Shown here one piece after another: positions 34,085 through 47,710 of a stretch of 64,000 nucleotides of DNA. Made by a program: the position numbers and the translations under genes. The stretch is from Hevea brasiliensis (Eukaryota; Streptophyta; Magnoliopsida; Malpighiales; Euphorbiaceae). Location: the NCBI RefSeq assembly GCF_030052815.1, contig NC_079495.1:41669651-41733650 (forward strand). The letters are read 5' to 3'. How positions within the stretch are numbered: the stretch's first letter is position 1; each line of letters opens with the position of its first letter. A model generated the notes under the pieces. The model was not told the DNA's origin and did not search any database. It was given only the letters and a program-made list of their open reading frames with translations.

Positions 34085-37000
34085 CTAGAGCCATTCATTA
34101 CAATATCTTAGACCCATCTTCTCAAGATGTCCATCTAACTAAGTTTGTGACATAGGCTTTGTAAATAGATCAGCTAGATTTTCAACTGATGCTATTTTCT
34201 GCATGGCTATATCGCCTCGCCCAACTATCTCTCTGATAATGTGGTAGCACCTTTTAATGTGTTTGGATTTCTAGTGAGACTGGGGTTCCTTGGCCTGTAT
34301 GACCGCTCCATTGTTGTCACAGTAGAGAGGAACTGCTGACTCAATAGAAAGAACTACTGCAAGTTCTATCACGAACTTCTTTATCCAAACAACCTCTTTT
34401 GCAGCATCTGATGTAGCAATATACTCGGCCTCTGCAGTGGAATCAGCAGTCGTACTCTATTTGGAACTCTTCTAACTGACTGCACCTACATTGCAAATTA
34501 ATACAAACCCAAAGGTAGACTTTCTATCATCGATATCTGATTGAAAATTAGAATCAGTATAACCATCCAATTGCAAGTCACCACCTCCATAAATCAAGAA
34601 TAAATCCTTAGTTCTTCTCAAGTACTTAAGGATATTCTTGACGGCTATCCAGTGTTCCAAACCAAGATTGGATTGAAACTTGCTAGTTAAACTAACAGCA
34701 TATGCGATATCCGGCCTAGTACACATCATTGCATATATCAAACTTTCAATAGCCGAAGCATATGGAATCCTGGCCATTTTATCGCTTTCTTCAGGTGTTT
34801 TTGGAGACATCTCTTTAGAAAGGTGGATACCATGTTTTACTGGTAACAATGCTCTTTTGGAATCAAGCATGTTAAACCTCTTTAACACCTTTTCCAATTA
34901 TAGATTATGGGATAAACCAATTATTCTTTTCGCTCTATCTCTATAGATGCGAATTGCAAGAATATAGGTTGCCTCCCCTAAGTCTGTCATGGAGAATGTA
35001 TTTGACAATCATACTTTTACAGTTGTCAACATAGCTATGTCATTACCTATCAATAGAATGTCATCCACATATAAGACAAGGAAAGTGACAGCACTATCAC
35101 TAACCTTCTTATATACACATGGTTCATCCACATTTTTGATAAAACCAAATGACTTAATGGCTTCTTCAAAACGGATGTTCCAACTCCTCGAAGCTTATTT
35201 CAACCCATAAATTGATCGCTTTAACTTGCATACCTTGGACATCTTGGGATTCAAAACCCCTAGGTTGTTCCATGAAAATGTTTTCATCAATGTATCCATT
35301 GAGAAAAACTGTTTTGACATCCATCTGCCAAATCTCATAATCATAGTATGCAGCTATTGCTAATAGAATCCTAATTGATTTAAGCATGGCACCAGTGGAA
35401 AAAGTCTCCTCATAGTCGATTCCTTGCCTTTGCCGAAACCCTTTCGCTACTAGCCTTGCTTTATAGGTCTCTTCCTTTCCATCGGAACCAATTTTCTTCT
35501 TGAAAACCCATTTATTCCCTATAGGTACAATGCCTTCAGGTGGATCAACAAGGTCTCAAACTTGGTTCTTATGCATGGAATCAATTTCGAATTTCATAGC
35601 TTCAATCCATTTTGAAGAGTCTATATCTGATATAGCTTCTTCATAGGCAAGTGGATCATCTCCATGATCTATTTCTTCATGAGTAAACAACTCTTGTTCA
35701 TCTTTATGAAGAAAACCATATCTCATTGGTGGGTGAGATATCCGGGTTGATCTGTGAGGAATTACTGTAGATGTTTCATTAATAAGTGTTGGTTGACTAG
35801 ATGGATCTATATCCATTTGATCTGTTGGTTGGTCAGAATTCTCCAATTCTAACTCTATTTGCCTTCCTTTGCTACCTTCTTGAATAAATTGTTGTTCAAG
35901 AAATATGACATCTCTGCTTACCACAACCTTTTGTAATGTAGGCAAATAAAAATAATATCCAAAACTTTCTTTTGGATATCCAACAAATTGACCTTTTTCT
36001 GATCTGGTTTCCAATTTATCAGTGTTTAACTTTTTGATATAAGCTGGACAACCCCAAATCTTAACATGCTTAAGACTCGATTTTCTTCCATGCCATATCT
36101 CATAAAGTGTGGAAGAAACTGATTTTGATGGAATCCTATTCAGAATATGCAAAGCTGATTCTAATGTAAATCCTCAAAGGGAGACTGGCATATTAGTATA
36201 GCTCATCATACTACGTACTATATTTAATAGGGTACGATTTCTCCTTTCAACTACACCATTCAACTTTGGTGTTCCTGGAGGAGTTAGCTGGGAAACAATG
36301 CCATGCTCTTTCAAGTATTCATCAAATTCAGTACTTAAGTGTTCACCTCCACGATCTGATCGAAGAGTTTTAATACTTTTTCCTGTTTGATTTTCTACTT
36401 CAGATTTAAATTCTTTGAACTTTTATAAGCATTCATATTTGTATTTCATCAAATACAAATACCTAAACCTTGATTTATCATTAGTAAAGGTAACAAAGTA
36501 ATAAAAACCGCCTCTAGCTATTTCCTTAAATGGACCACATACATCACTATGTATTAGCTGATAAAATATTTTCAGCTCTTAGTCCTTGTCCAACAAAGGG
36601 TGATCTAGTCATTTTGCCTTGAAGGTAGGATTCACAAGTTGGTGTAGGTTCATAACCCAATGAGGATAAAATCCTTATTTTCTCCAGTTTTGCAATCCTA
36701 TCTTGTGCAACATGACCTAATCTTAAGTGCCAAAGATGTTTTGAACTTGAGTTGATTTTTATCATGGCATTACATTTGTTTAGATTGCTTGCATTCAATT
36801 TGTGTTTAGCATTATTATCCAAATAATAAAGACCATCATGCAAATAACCCGAGCCAACATATTTATTTCCAAAATAAATATTACAAACATCATTTGTGAA
36901 CTAAAATTCATAACCGTTTCTAGTCAAACTAGATATAAAAATGATGTTCTTAAAAGCATCAGGCACATACAAAATATTATTCAAACACAAAACATGTCCA

Positions 37001-37164
37001 CTCATGTAAAAAGATTTAGATCCTATAGCTAAAGCTTCAACAGTTGAGCTATCGCTAATTCGGAGTCTAACATCTCGAGCATGCAAGCTGCTACTGTTTG
37101 CTAGTTCCTGCATATCATAAGAAATGTGAGAACTGTCACCAGTATCTAAAACCTAAGCTATAGA
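34085..37164 (-). pseudogene. copia pol remnant (protease, integrase, RT, RNase H)
   Basis: Read on the - strand: protease VLDTGDSSHISYD near 37150-37110; the pre-integrase zinc domain HLWHLRLGHVAQDR with CESYLQGK, where the second Cys of CxxC is Tyr; integrase core words ending VVERRNRTLL; the block HILNRIPSKSVSSTLYEIWH (about 36150); RT with DVKTVFLNGYIDE and the active site LYVDDILLIGN (about 35042-35090); then RT/RNase H with CTRPDIAYAVSLTSKFQ, DGYTDSNFQSD and DSTAEAEYIA. It ends LRYCNEWL, stop 34085-34087. Numerous stops and shifts mean no protein is made. Integrase before RT identifies Ty1/copia; the lineage is not resolved. Confidence 0.92.
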
Positions 37165-38085
37165 TTAACTATGAGCATCATCAGCATCTAAATAATAAGA
37201 TATAGACATACCTTCTGAAGGTGTATCCTTCTTGTCCTTCAGAGAAGCAAGATACTCTAAGCAGTTCCTTTTCCAGTACCCATCCTTCTGGCAGTGGAAA
37301 CACTTTCCTTTACCTCCATCAGCTTTGGTCTTCGCTTTCTGTTTGGCTATCTTCTTGGAAGGTCCTGGAACTTGAGGTTTCTTTTTCTTATTATCATTCT
37401 TCTTGTTGGACTTTCCAGCAGAAGAAGATGCAATCAAAGCTACCTCTTTTCCTTTATTGCTCGGCATATTCTTTTGGGCAATAACAAGCATGTTAAGTAA
37501 ACTAGCCAAGGTGTTTTCCTGCTTGTATTCCTGCTTGGTCATATGGAAATTTGTCACAAAATTCCCAAATGACTCAGGTAGGGACTGAAGGATCAAATCC
37601 GTCAGCAGTTGGAAATCCAAATTAAAGTCAAGATGTTCCGGCTGCTCAATAAGCTGAATCATCGTATGGACATGATCTCCAACATTCTGTCTCTCAGACA
37701 TCCTCATTCGAAATAGCTGTCTAGATATCTCATACCTAGCATTCCTACTATGCTCACCATACAACTCTTGCAGGTGAAGGAGGATCTCACTTGCACTCTG
37801 CATGTTCTCATGCTACTTCTGTAACTCATTACTCATAGAAGCAAGCATGTAACATTTGGCTCTCTTATCATGATCCTTCCACTTGTCGAAAGTGTCATGT
37901 TCCTCTTGAGTGGCCTCTGGAGGTAAGGGATTAGGAACCTTTGAGTCTAGAACATATCCAATACGTTCTAGGTTTAAAATAAGTTTTAAATTTCTTAGCC
38001 AATCAGAGAGATTAGGTCCCGTCAACCTATTCTGATTAAGAATGCTTGCAAGGATATTGGATGGTGGTGGTTGTTGTGCGCTCAT
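37165..38085 (-). pseudogene. copia gag remnant
   Basis: Starts MSAQQPPPSNILASILNQNR at 38085 and continues LTGPNLSDWLRNLKLILNLE. An in-frame TAG at 37813-37815 (QK-TAG-HEN, probably from CAG) interrupts it, then MQSASEILLHLQELYGEHSR, RMRMSERQNVGDHVHTMIQL and a Lys-rich stretch before a zinc knuckle. The knuckle reads CFHCQKDGYWKRNC, so the His ligand of CCHC is Tyr. One stop aside, the frame is open for about 300 residues, so gag decayed less than pol. Confidence 0.9.
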
Positions 38086-38648
38086 TATTATCAGAAAATT
38101 AACTTCAGAAAATAACTAGATTAATTAGTAAATGTATCAAGTAATTAACCAAAATGATTATGGTCTTTTAATCAAATTGGTCCTCCTACTAACTTGGCTA
38201 ATCCTACACTTCCAAAGTAGGAAATGGAAATCCTAGTTGGATGGATTTCTAATGGGTGATTGAATTCTTATAGTCTTATTGATCATCCTTAGGCACATTC
38301 ATTATTGAAATTATAATAAACTATAAGTGAGCAACTCCTTGCCCATCACATCTCATATGAGGTTTAATCATTTATCTAGCCCCTAATGCTCAAAATCTCG
38401 GGCACATCCATTATTGATTCATCTTACATTAGTTAAGTTGATCCCATTGAGCCAGTAAACATGCAAATAATTTTAATATCCTTAGGCACATCCTTTATTG
38501 GCCATCAACTATTTACATATTTATAACATCTCATGCTTAACAATTATTCTCAAGAAAATCTCTTAAATTAAATGCATCACATGCAAGTATTTAAAATTTC
38601 TTAAAATAATTACCTCAATGGAGGGCCCATGATATAATTACTTTAATT
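38086..38648 (-). other. copia leader, gag-proximal part
   Basis: Noncoding leader between the solo LTR insertion and gag. It contains three spaced copies of a GGCACATcCaTTATTG word at about 38290, 38400 and 38474. Confidence 0.6.
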
Positions 38649-41600
38649 ATACCTGTAACACCCCTCACCCGACTACAGTGTAGCCGAGCAAGGCGTGCTA
38701 CACGGCGTGCCGGAGCACCTGATCTTATCTGATTTCATTACAGTTCTTAATTTATTTATTCAAAAACTTTATTGAAGGTTTATGCTATTTTTACTTTTAT
38801 CAAAATCTAACTAATTTGGAAATTTCAAAAATTTTAACGATAATCCGGCAACGTGCCGACTGTAATTTTGGACTAACAGTTCTTCTGAACCTGCCAAAAA
38901 CAATTTCAATATATAATCAATTTCTCAAACTTAATAGTCTCAAAAATTTTCGAACATAATGTATCTCAATACAGTATCCAGATTTCTTAGAAATCTCGTC
39001 AGATTTTCAACATCTCAATATTCACAAGTACAATCTCATTATAACTCAAATTCAATTCACATATTAAAATACTTACTTTGAGTAGCTTCCATAATTCATA
39101 GGTTAATTACATGAGTTTATTTTGTACAAGATATACAAATAATTTACAATGTGCTAGAGATGAACAATATACATAACATGTATAAAATGAGCCTACCTAC
39201 ATGCATTGCTGAGGAGGTGACAACCTTCAATTCTTCTGATACTTATGCAGATCTGGACTCTAAAAATCTCAGTTGTGATCTCTGTGTTTTACCTTTCAAG
39301 ACTGCGAGGAAGCAATTCCATCGCGCTAAGCATTTCTGCTTAGTGGTGCAATAGTATAACAAGAAATAATATATACAAATAAAGAAAGAAATAAATCATA
39401 ATTCGAATACTCGAGAATCAATTTAATTTGGTATGGTATTTCTAGTATCAACGATCTTATCTACTAGTTTGTTCCTCTTTGGAAGTGCTTAGTTTATAAC
39501 TTTTCAGTAATACTACCCAGTATACAAATTATTCTAACTGTATTGTATTTCAAGTCTCTATGGCTCTGCAATTTATATTTTTGTTATGTTTCTTTTGCTA
39601 ATCTCTTTTACTCATTCATTCAATACTTAACTTAACTTAATTGCTTGAATTGAATAATATTTTAATTGACTGCCCGTGTAGCCTATACACTGACCAGACT
39701 GGATAAATGGATATACTAGCACTGGGTATCTAGTACCTCGGGCCGTCACACCATCGGTCACAAAGTGTCTCCCGGTGTGCAAATAGTGTGGCTAAAAAGC
39801 CATATAATCAATCAGGCATTAAGCCGAGTATAATAACACAATCTATATAGCCATAGGCTATTAAGAGCATAGTATGGCATAATAAGCCATAAAACACAGT
39901 ATGACGTAAAGTCATTTACAGAACAGCTGTCAGAATCCTATTGGCATGCCAACCTATCCAAACTAGTCAACTAGGCAAATTAGGGCATATTACAATATTA
40001 CATATTTAATTCTTTATTCATAGGGTTTATACATCTTTATGCTTTTCACTGGTCAATAAAATTATTGACCTTTTTATGCATCATGGATAGGTTAATTCTA
40101 GCATCACATGTCACAATTTACAATTCAATATGTTGTCAATATAATGCAATTTACCCTTTTCACAAGTTGGCATTCATTTTCAAATCACTTCAAGCATTAT
40201 TTTATGTAATTACCAATTTTCAATTTTAGTGAGCTAGATTGATCTAGCTTAAAGTCCTATTTCCCTTGGTTTTTAGCTTCTGGTCAAAGAAGCAAAATTG
40301 TAGCTATATGTCTTATTGCACGCGGGGCAAAATTTCAGGTCATTCTGAGTTGTATAGTCCAAGATATGGTCAATTTACTAAAGCTGGACAGATTGCAACT
40401 TTGGTGCAAAATTGGGTTAATTTCTCAATTTTTGTGTGTTAGATTTGTCTAGCTTAAAGTCCTATTTCTCTTGGTACTATTCCCTTCAGTTCATTTCATT
40501 AGTCAACCTATAATGTTGACCCTTGATGCACTCTACGTGAGTCAATTCTAATGTCACCAATATGTCACATTTTATAGCCTTTTAGTGTTGGTATATGTTA
40601 CCAATTTCATTTCTAAGTGTATTGCATTTTATTGCAATTTACTGGATTTCAGTGTACTATTTTGACCTAGCCGGACGACCTAGTTTGCTTGGTTTTCGGG
40701 TTTCGGTCCAAACTACAAACTTGTAGATCTATGTCTTATGGAATGCGGGGCAAAATTTCAGGTTGTTCTGAGTTATGTAGACCAAGTTATGGTCATTTTA
40801 CTATTGCTGGTCAAAATGTATCAAAATTGGTCACTTTAGGTTATTTTAGGTCATTTTAGGTTCGGCCAGTTTTTGGACCGGAACTTCTGCAAGCTTTTTG
40901 ACTTGCTTATGGTCATTTCTGGGCTTGGGTGTCTTCATAAGACTTGTAGATATAGGTCTTAACTATTCATGGTCAAAATTTCAGGTCAATTGGACCTGTT
41001 TTGAGTGAGTTATGGCCTAAAAACTAACTGCTGCCCAAATGGTCAGTTTTCAGGCCTTAAATGCACTAATCCGGATTTGGTCACTTTTTAAGGTCAGTTT
41101 CTAGGCAGAATTTTGGCAACCTTTCTACATGAAAGTTGGCCTATTTGGTGTCTAGTTTCACCCCATATTGGCCTCATACCAATTGGGTTCATAGTTTGGC
41201 ACTTATGGCCTCATTTAGGTGCTGCCCTCAATACATAACCTGCACAAAGCTCATACACTCCCAATTTAATGTTCCTTCTCCTCCTCATTACTACAATATT
41301 CAATCAACAACACTTCTATATATATATTGTACACAATTCCAGCAAGAATTTTGGGCAGAATACTCAAGGGCACAAGGGACACAATACACCATTAAACTTC
41401 AACATTTACATCCACCCAAATTCAATGTACATCAACACTTATGTTACACAAACACTTCCATTTTAACTACACATGCTGCCCACAATTTAATACCATCACA
41501 TCTCATCAATATATTACATAAATTCAAATACAATTCATAACATTATAGGCTGCCAATTTCAAGCTCAATTGTCCAAGTCTTCAAAATTTTGTTCAAAACC

Positions 41601-43113
41601 CACTTTCACATTGTCAACCTCACATGTACTCTTACAATTAAATTCTACCACTTATAATCACATAAATTGAGCATCATTAATCAACAATAATATGCATAAA
41701 TTAACCATTTTCATGCTTCTCAAGGCTGCCCCAATTCAACAATTATCCAAGGTCTTCAACAATTCTTTCAAACTCCTAATTCAATCACTCAATCTCAACA
41801 TATACATAAAGTTAATTTACTAGGACCTCTAATTACCTTAATCAATATCATTTCCCATCAAATACATGTAAAAATAATTCAAACCTCTTTAGGTTCCATG
41901 GCTGCCAAATTCAATCACCATTAAATATTCATCCAATCCATCTAATTTTTCAATAATTCAACTCATCTCAACCTTAGTACAAATTTTAATTGAGGTAAGG
42001 AAAACTAGCACTAACCTTTATTTAGAGCTTGCTAAACCTTGAAATTTATTCTTTTTTCTTGCTGCCCAAAGCTTTCCCATGGTGTGGAGACAAATTTTGA
42101 TGAAGGGAACCTTGAGTTTTAAGTTGAAAATGGGGGAGGATTGAAGCTTGCATGATGAGTTCTCATGGAGGAAAAATGGAGACCCATATTCGGCCATGGA
42201 AGTGGAATTGAAGAAAATGAATGGTTTTCCTCATAAAATCTGTCCACTTAGTGCTTTTACACGTCCATAATGCTCCACTAATTAAGATTTATGAATATAA
42301 TATATGCCACTCACTTTAGGTTAATATTAGTATAATTAAACTTATAGTTATTTCAATTATGTCCCCATAATTTCTTTTAATTACATTATGTATAAAACTT
42401 CTAATTTTCATGGCATTTTCAAAATTTAATACTACTTATTTTTCATGGACATTTAGGTCAAAAGTCAACTCTAGGTGTCAATTGACCAAAATGCCCCTCT
42501 TCGGGTCAAGTTCGGACTTTTTTGGTAACACCGATTTACTCCTTGTACCGCCGATTTCTTTAATTTTTATTTTTCGTTTATACTAACTTTCTAATTTTTC
42601 TTTGAAATTTTCTAAGTGTAATATCATTTATTTTTAATGGAGATTGAGGTCAAAAGGCAACACTATGTGTCAAATGACCAAAACACCCTACTTCGGGTTA
42701 CATTCCCGATTTTTCGGTAACACCGATTTTTGTTTGTTTCTCGATTTTTCGTTTTTCTTTATACTAATTTATTAATTTTTCTTTGATATTTTTAGTGTTA
42801 ATTACATTTCAATAAACCTTTATTTATGTCTCAAAATTAGATTTAGAGGGTTCCCCGCAGTCCTGGGGTCGGCAACGGCCTTCTCGGTTCGGTCACCCAT
42901 CGCTGTGGTGCCGGCTCGTTTAACTTAGCTTCATTTTTTCTCTTTCATTTTTGTTTGATTTTTCTTGTATTTTCTTTTTATTTATTTCATCATTATATGT
43001 CTGTTCACTATCACTGAAGTGTAGTTCCAGACATCCTGACTTGCTTGGACTGTTATTTGACTACTGGAGCCATGTAACGTACAGAACACGTATAGGGAGG
43101 ATGTTACAATACC
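38649..43113 (-). mobile_element. solo LTR (Tekay-like gypsy family) in the copia leader
   Basis: The LTR 38654-43108 (4455 bp) runs TGTAACACCCC...GATGTTACA and is flanked by ATACC at 38649-38653 and 43109-43113. It aligns in reverse with the 4.3-kb LTRs at 47175 and 51842 (shared TGCATTGCTGAGGAGGTGAC near 39202 and its complement near 50880; the GTAGCCGAGCAAGGCGTG end) and more loosely with 57702-61398. No PBS, PPT or coding sequence is present, so it arose by LTR-LTR recombination. Internal similarity between 40230-40400 and 40660-40810 suggests an old partial duplication. The ORF at 41136-41540 is not a recognisable gene. Confidence 0.94.
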
Positions 43114-44080
43114 ATTTCCAACTTAATCATTTGTTTGGAAGATTTAGTGGTCGGCTTAATTACTATTATGGTCTTACTTTGCACATTATCCAATTAGCAT
43201 GTATATATCATATACTTGCATACATTTCCATACATCTCATCCATACATGGATAAACAATTAATATGGTATGATCATGGACTTTCTAAGGGATTCAATTCT
43301 GAGCCACCAAGAATTGAATCAGGGCATTCCTAGGTGTATTTTATTCATTCATTTTATAAGAGTTGCTGAAGGAGTACACAATCAACACTTGATCTTGATT
43401 TCCTCCCACTAGTCCCACCAATGCTCTTGACCTCCTTGATCTTCTTGCAATCCAATTACATTGTAATCCTTGGCATACCAAGGCGAAGTTACAAGAATAT
43501 GGACTTTAAAGTCCTCAAATAAATGAAATTACAACCCAAATTATTACAACACTTATAATACATGCCACTAAAATAAAATTAATTATTTTACAACCCAAAG
43601 AAAAATAAAAGAAATAAATCCAATCACATTGATCTTTTATTGTTCATGATCATCCATCATGCATATTAAAATTTAACAATTAAATAAAATATACATACTA
43701 AAAAATAAATTGAATATCACATATTCAACCAAAAAAATTAGATTAGAATCTCATTCAAACAAATTTAAATTTAGAAACTCTTTTCAAATTTAATACCTTG
43801 AAAATAATTTCCAAAAATTAATTGTGTGATTAAAATTCCTAATTAAAAAATTTAATTAAGCATGGGCCTAATTATAGGCCTTAAAGTATACAACAATTGT
43901 ATAATGAGGCCCAATTCATGCACACCCATAGAGTTGTCAAACATGGCCCAAACCATGCTCACCCATGGAGTTATCAAACATGCCGCCACCATGGGAGCAC
44001 CAAATAGCTTTGAATTAATAAACATTTGATCCAATCACACAATTAAACATCAATAAACAATCCTAATGGAAAATATATTG
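43114..44080 (-). other. copia leader, PBS-proximal part
   Basis: Noncoding sequence between PBS and the solo LTR insertion. AT-rich, no ORF of note. Confidence 0.65.
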
Positions 44081-44092
44081 GCTCTGATACCA
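44081..44092 (-). other. copia primer-binding site (initiator tRNA-Met)
   Basis: TGGTATCAGAGC on the - strand, two bases from the 5' LTR. Confidence 0.92.
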
Positions 44093-44094
44093 AT

Positions 44095-46205
44095 TAAAGG
44101 AGCGAAAGCATGAGAATTAGTGCATTAAAGCATTGAATCTAAAAAATTCTTCTAGGGTTTCATGCATTATGCCATATCTCTTATGTGCCTAATTAATTTC
44201 AATGCTCAATTGCATATTAAAACACTTTTAATATGTATTAGGATCTTCATTTGCCATTTAAGATTGTGAATTAACAAATTAATTCAATTAAACCCTAGTT
44301 TAAAAGAGAAGTTTGGGCACTAACCTCTTTGATGCACTATGGATACAATTGGCACCTTTATGAAGCACCTAGGACCCCAAGTGTTGTCCCTCTAGCTTGT
44401 CCACACCAAGATCACCAATGGGCAGCCCCCAAATAAGCTTCTCAAGCCTTACCAACCAATTATAATTTGGGTTTTTGCCTTTAGAGAGGTTGTATGTGTG
44501 TATAGGACACTAGAAACAATTTCTAGCAATTTTAATTCAAAGGAATTTGGGTTATTCTCTTTGAATTGATGAGAAAGCTAGAAGAGGAGAGGGAGAGAAA
44601 AGGTACCGCCACGCTTATGACAAAAGAGAGTGTTATTTGTTTCTTCTTTTCTTTTCCCTTTTATAATTAGGTCAAGTAATCACTTAAACCCTTTGCCACA
44701 TGTCACCACCACTTTGCATCTTATTTTTAATTGACTTAATCACATTAAGCCAATTGTCAAAGCTAGACTTAATCTTGACTTTGATCATCTTACATGATAG
44801 GAAGACAAATGGCAAGCTTACATGGTGCCATGTGTTACCATCTTATGGTGCCACATGTCACCATGTGAAATGACCAAATTACCCTTATGTCGTAATTTTG
44901 AGTTCTCAACCCAAAATCATTATTTCTTCTCTTCTAATCAATTTGTATCAAATATAAATCAATTAATTAATCTCCATTAATTAATTTATCACAATTAAAT
45001 TCATATTTAAACACTTTAAATATAAATTTAACTTATACTATACATCCAAATAACCTAGATTTGGTTTCTTAAGCCATGCTAGGGACTTTGCAATCTCATT
45101 GCAAACCAAATTTATTTAATTAATCAATTAAACTCTTTAATTAATCAATTAAATCACATTTTACTTGGTGATTAACTTGTGTATATGTGTGACTCACTAG
45201 GCTCATCACTAATTGGAAATGAGATATGATATTAACTCTTAATATCATTAGAATTCTTTCTTACCATAAATGATTTCTCTAAATCATTTTAGGCATCTCA
45301 TAGACCATGGTTGACACCTAGCATAGCGTGCCATGGCCACCTAATCAGTAACAAGGAATACCTTAAATGAACCTATAATCATATGTTACCATGCACTAGA
45401 ATCTCTCTGTTACAAAATCCCAATTTGAGCTAGAGTCATAGTTAATGTTAAACCCCATTTGCTATGAACATTGTATTCTCTTTTAATTCCAGTTCTTGAT
45501 TAATTAGATTTTCTTGTCAGAAACCCTTTTTGAACTAAATCTGTCTGTCCTGGCCAAGAACTTGAAACATCAAGAACAATTAAATGATCATAGAATTTTA
45601 TCCCTATTTACTTAGGTAACAGATTCCATCTTGATCAACACCTATCTCCGTATATAACTAGTAGGAGCCAACACATACCTATATACCCATACACAGTACA
45701 AGTATGAAAGCAGTATCAAACTCAAACCACCTATATACAAGATAACTGTGTTATCTCAGGTCTAAAGATTATATGCACTAATATGATATATGACAATGCA
45801 TTGACAAGAGTAAACTCCATGTGCTTGTCATATGCGTTACTGGTTTGGCCTACTAATCATGTATAAATGCCTATCATGTTTGTTATATGGCATGAGACTC
45901 ACCATTTCATCTTATTTATATCTCATATAAATACCTAGGGAACAAATATGATTACAATCTTTCTGGACAAGTCATGTCCTTTGTGAAGTATCCTCGATTG
46001 TGAACCAATTTATGATACTTTATACTAGAAATACTATCAATCATATTCTTAACAACTTAAGAATAGAATTTCTAACAAAATATCGATGGACCTTTTCTAT
46101 TACACATAAATACATTATGTAAACGAAAAAGTGAAATTTCTTTTTATTAATAAAATATGTACAAGATACATACTAAATGATATACTCTAGGGCATACTAC
46201 TAACA
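44095..46205 (-). repeat. 5' LTR of copia element
   Basis: 2111 bp, the mate of 31963-34070; ends GGGCATACTACTAACA on the + strand. Confidence 0.93.
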
Positions 46206-46210
46206 ATATT

Positions 46211-46837
46211 CACATATCAACAACATATAGTATAGGTATAATAGAATTAGTTCAATGTACACAGTCAAGGTATAATAAGTTAATTTTGTGTAAAATTTAA
46301 GCATAAATATGATATATTTTTTTAAACAGATACAACATGATGATATATTTAGCATATGTTATTATATGATTCATTTAATTTAATATTACATACTTAATAT
46401 TTATTGACATCACCTATTTGACACATAATGACAATATATTTATACTTATTTATCTCTTAATATAAAATGGTATTTTTATAATTTTTCATGAGATTTGTCA
46501 AAAATCATAGGTCATCTCCTCTTAAAGGGCCAATTCAGGTAGTAAAAGAGATTTATTTAGTCTGAGAGGCGAATTTTACTATTGGCCCCCTAGTGTGGTA
46601 GTATATCTATGTTCAATTAACTCCATTCATAGAAGTACCCTAAATTTTTGTCTTGATATAAGTATGGTGGGAGTGATTCCAAATGTGCAGTGCTTTTAAA
46701 GGAAAAAAATTTCCTACTGAGAGTATGGTTAGCCTATCTATACACCCATTTTTCCATCTAAAGAAAAAGTATGGGCATCTTATTTTAATTTGAACTAATC
46801 ACCTTTTTTGAGTTTTATAAACACAATTCATAAAAAA
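46211..46837. other. AT-rich spacer between nested clusters
   Basis: No gene or recognisable repeat. It is the original right flank of the copia target and the left flank of the short-LTR element. Confidence 0.5.
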
Positions 46838-47113
46838 TATAACGCCCTCACCATAGGTAGTCCATACATTCTACTATTTCGATGACTAATATCTGTTTGG
46901 ATAGCTAGAATGTCTAGAACTAAACTTAAACTATAGTGAGGAGACATAAATTGATGGAATAAATAATAAAAAAATGAAATATTTACACATGGAATAATAT
47001 AAATAAATAGAATTTAAATTAATATGGTATAACACAGGATAAGATAGGGTGCTCCGGTACTGAATGTGACACGCCTTGCTCAGCTACACTATAGATGGGT
47101 AAGGGGTGTCGCA
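46838..47113 (+). repeat. 5' short LTR of outer element
   Basis: 276 bp, TATAACGCC...GTGTCGCA. It shares every block with 57037-57307, including the same internal join. Confidence 0.88.
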
Positions 47114-47118
47114 TTTAT

Positions 47119-47130
47119 TGGTATCAGAGC
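47119..47130 (+). other. primer-binding site of outer element
   Basis: TGGTATCAGAGC, five bases after the short LTR. Confidence 0.9.
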
Positions 47131-47710
47131 AAAGGTTTAGGTGGTCCTAGACCTAGATAGATAGAAAGATATTGTGTAACATCCTCCCGGTAGTAATTCA
47201 AGATCTCATCGCTCCAAAGGACCTGTCGGTCCCGACTAGAACTTCTGGAAAAAAATATTTAAACTAAAGTGAGGGACCATAATTAACTCAAATATTAATA
47301 AGAAAAATTTAGTAAAAATTTTAGAAATAAAATACAACCAAGTTAAACGAGCCGGTGCCCAAGCGATGGGTAACCAGAGGTAAGTTGCGGTTCTCGCAAC
47401 GAGGAGCCCTAGACCAGGAGAAAAATTCATAAAATAATTTTTGGGACACCAGAGAAGGGTCATTGAGGTTCCTATGGCATTAGAATGCCAAGAAAATACC
47501 TAGAAAAATTTTTCAATCGGTACAAACAATTTTGACCCGTTAAGCCAAACGGAGGGCATTTTGGTCATTTCGCCTTCAGAGGTGATTTTTGGCCGACTTG
47601 TCCAGTTAAGTAAATAATTATTATGAAATAAAATATGAATTAATACTGATAAAAAATTAATTGAAAGTGAGTAGAAAAGAAGAAAAGAAAATGAAAGAAA
47701 ATACCTAATT

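Larger units (their letters stand above)
31958..46210 (-). mobile_element. Ty1/copia LTR retrotransposon, split by a solo LTR
   Basis: Element 31963-46205 with TSD ATATT at 31958-31962 and 46206-46210. 5' LTR 44095-46205, PBS, leader, gag, protease, integrase, RT/RNase H (that order is copia), PPT, 3' LTR 31963-34070. A 4.46-kb solo LTR plus its TSD sits in the leader at 38654-43113; without it the element would be about 9.8 kb. The LTR termini have mutated (TG to TA at one LTR end, CA to TA at the other). Many scattered differences separate the LTRs and the ORFs are broken, so it is older than the elements at 17 and 47 kb. Confidence 0.94.
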
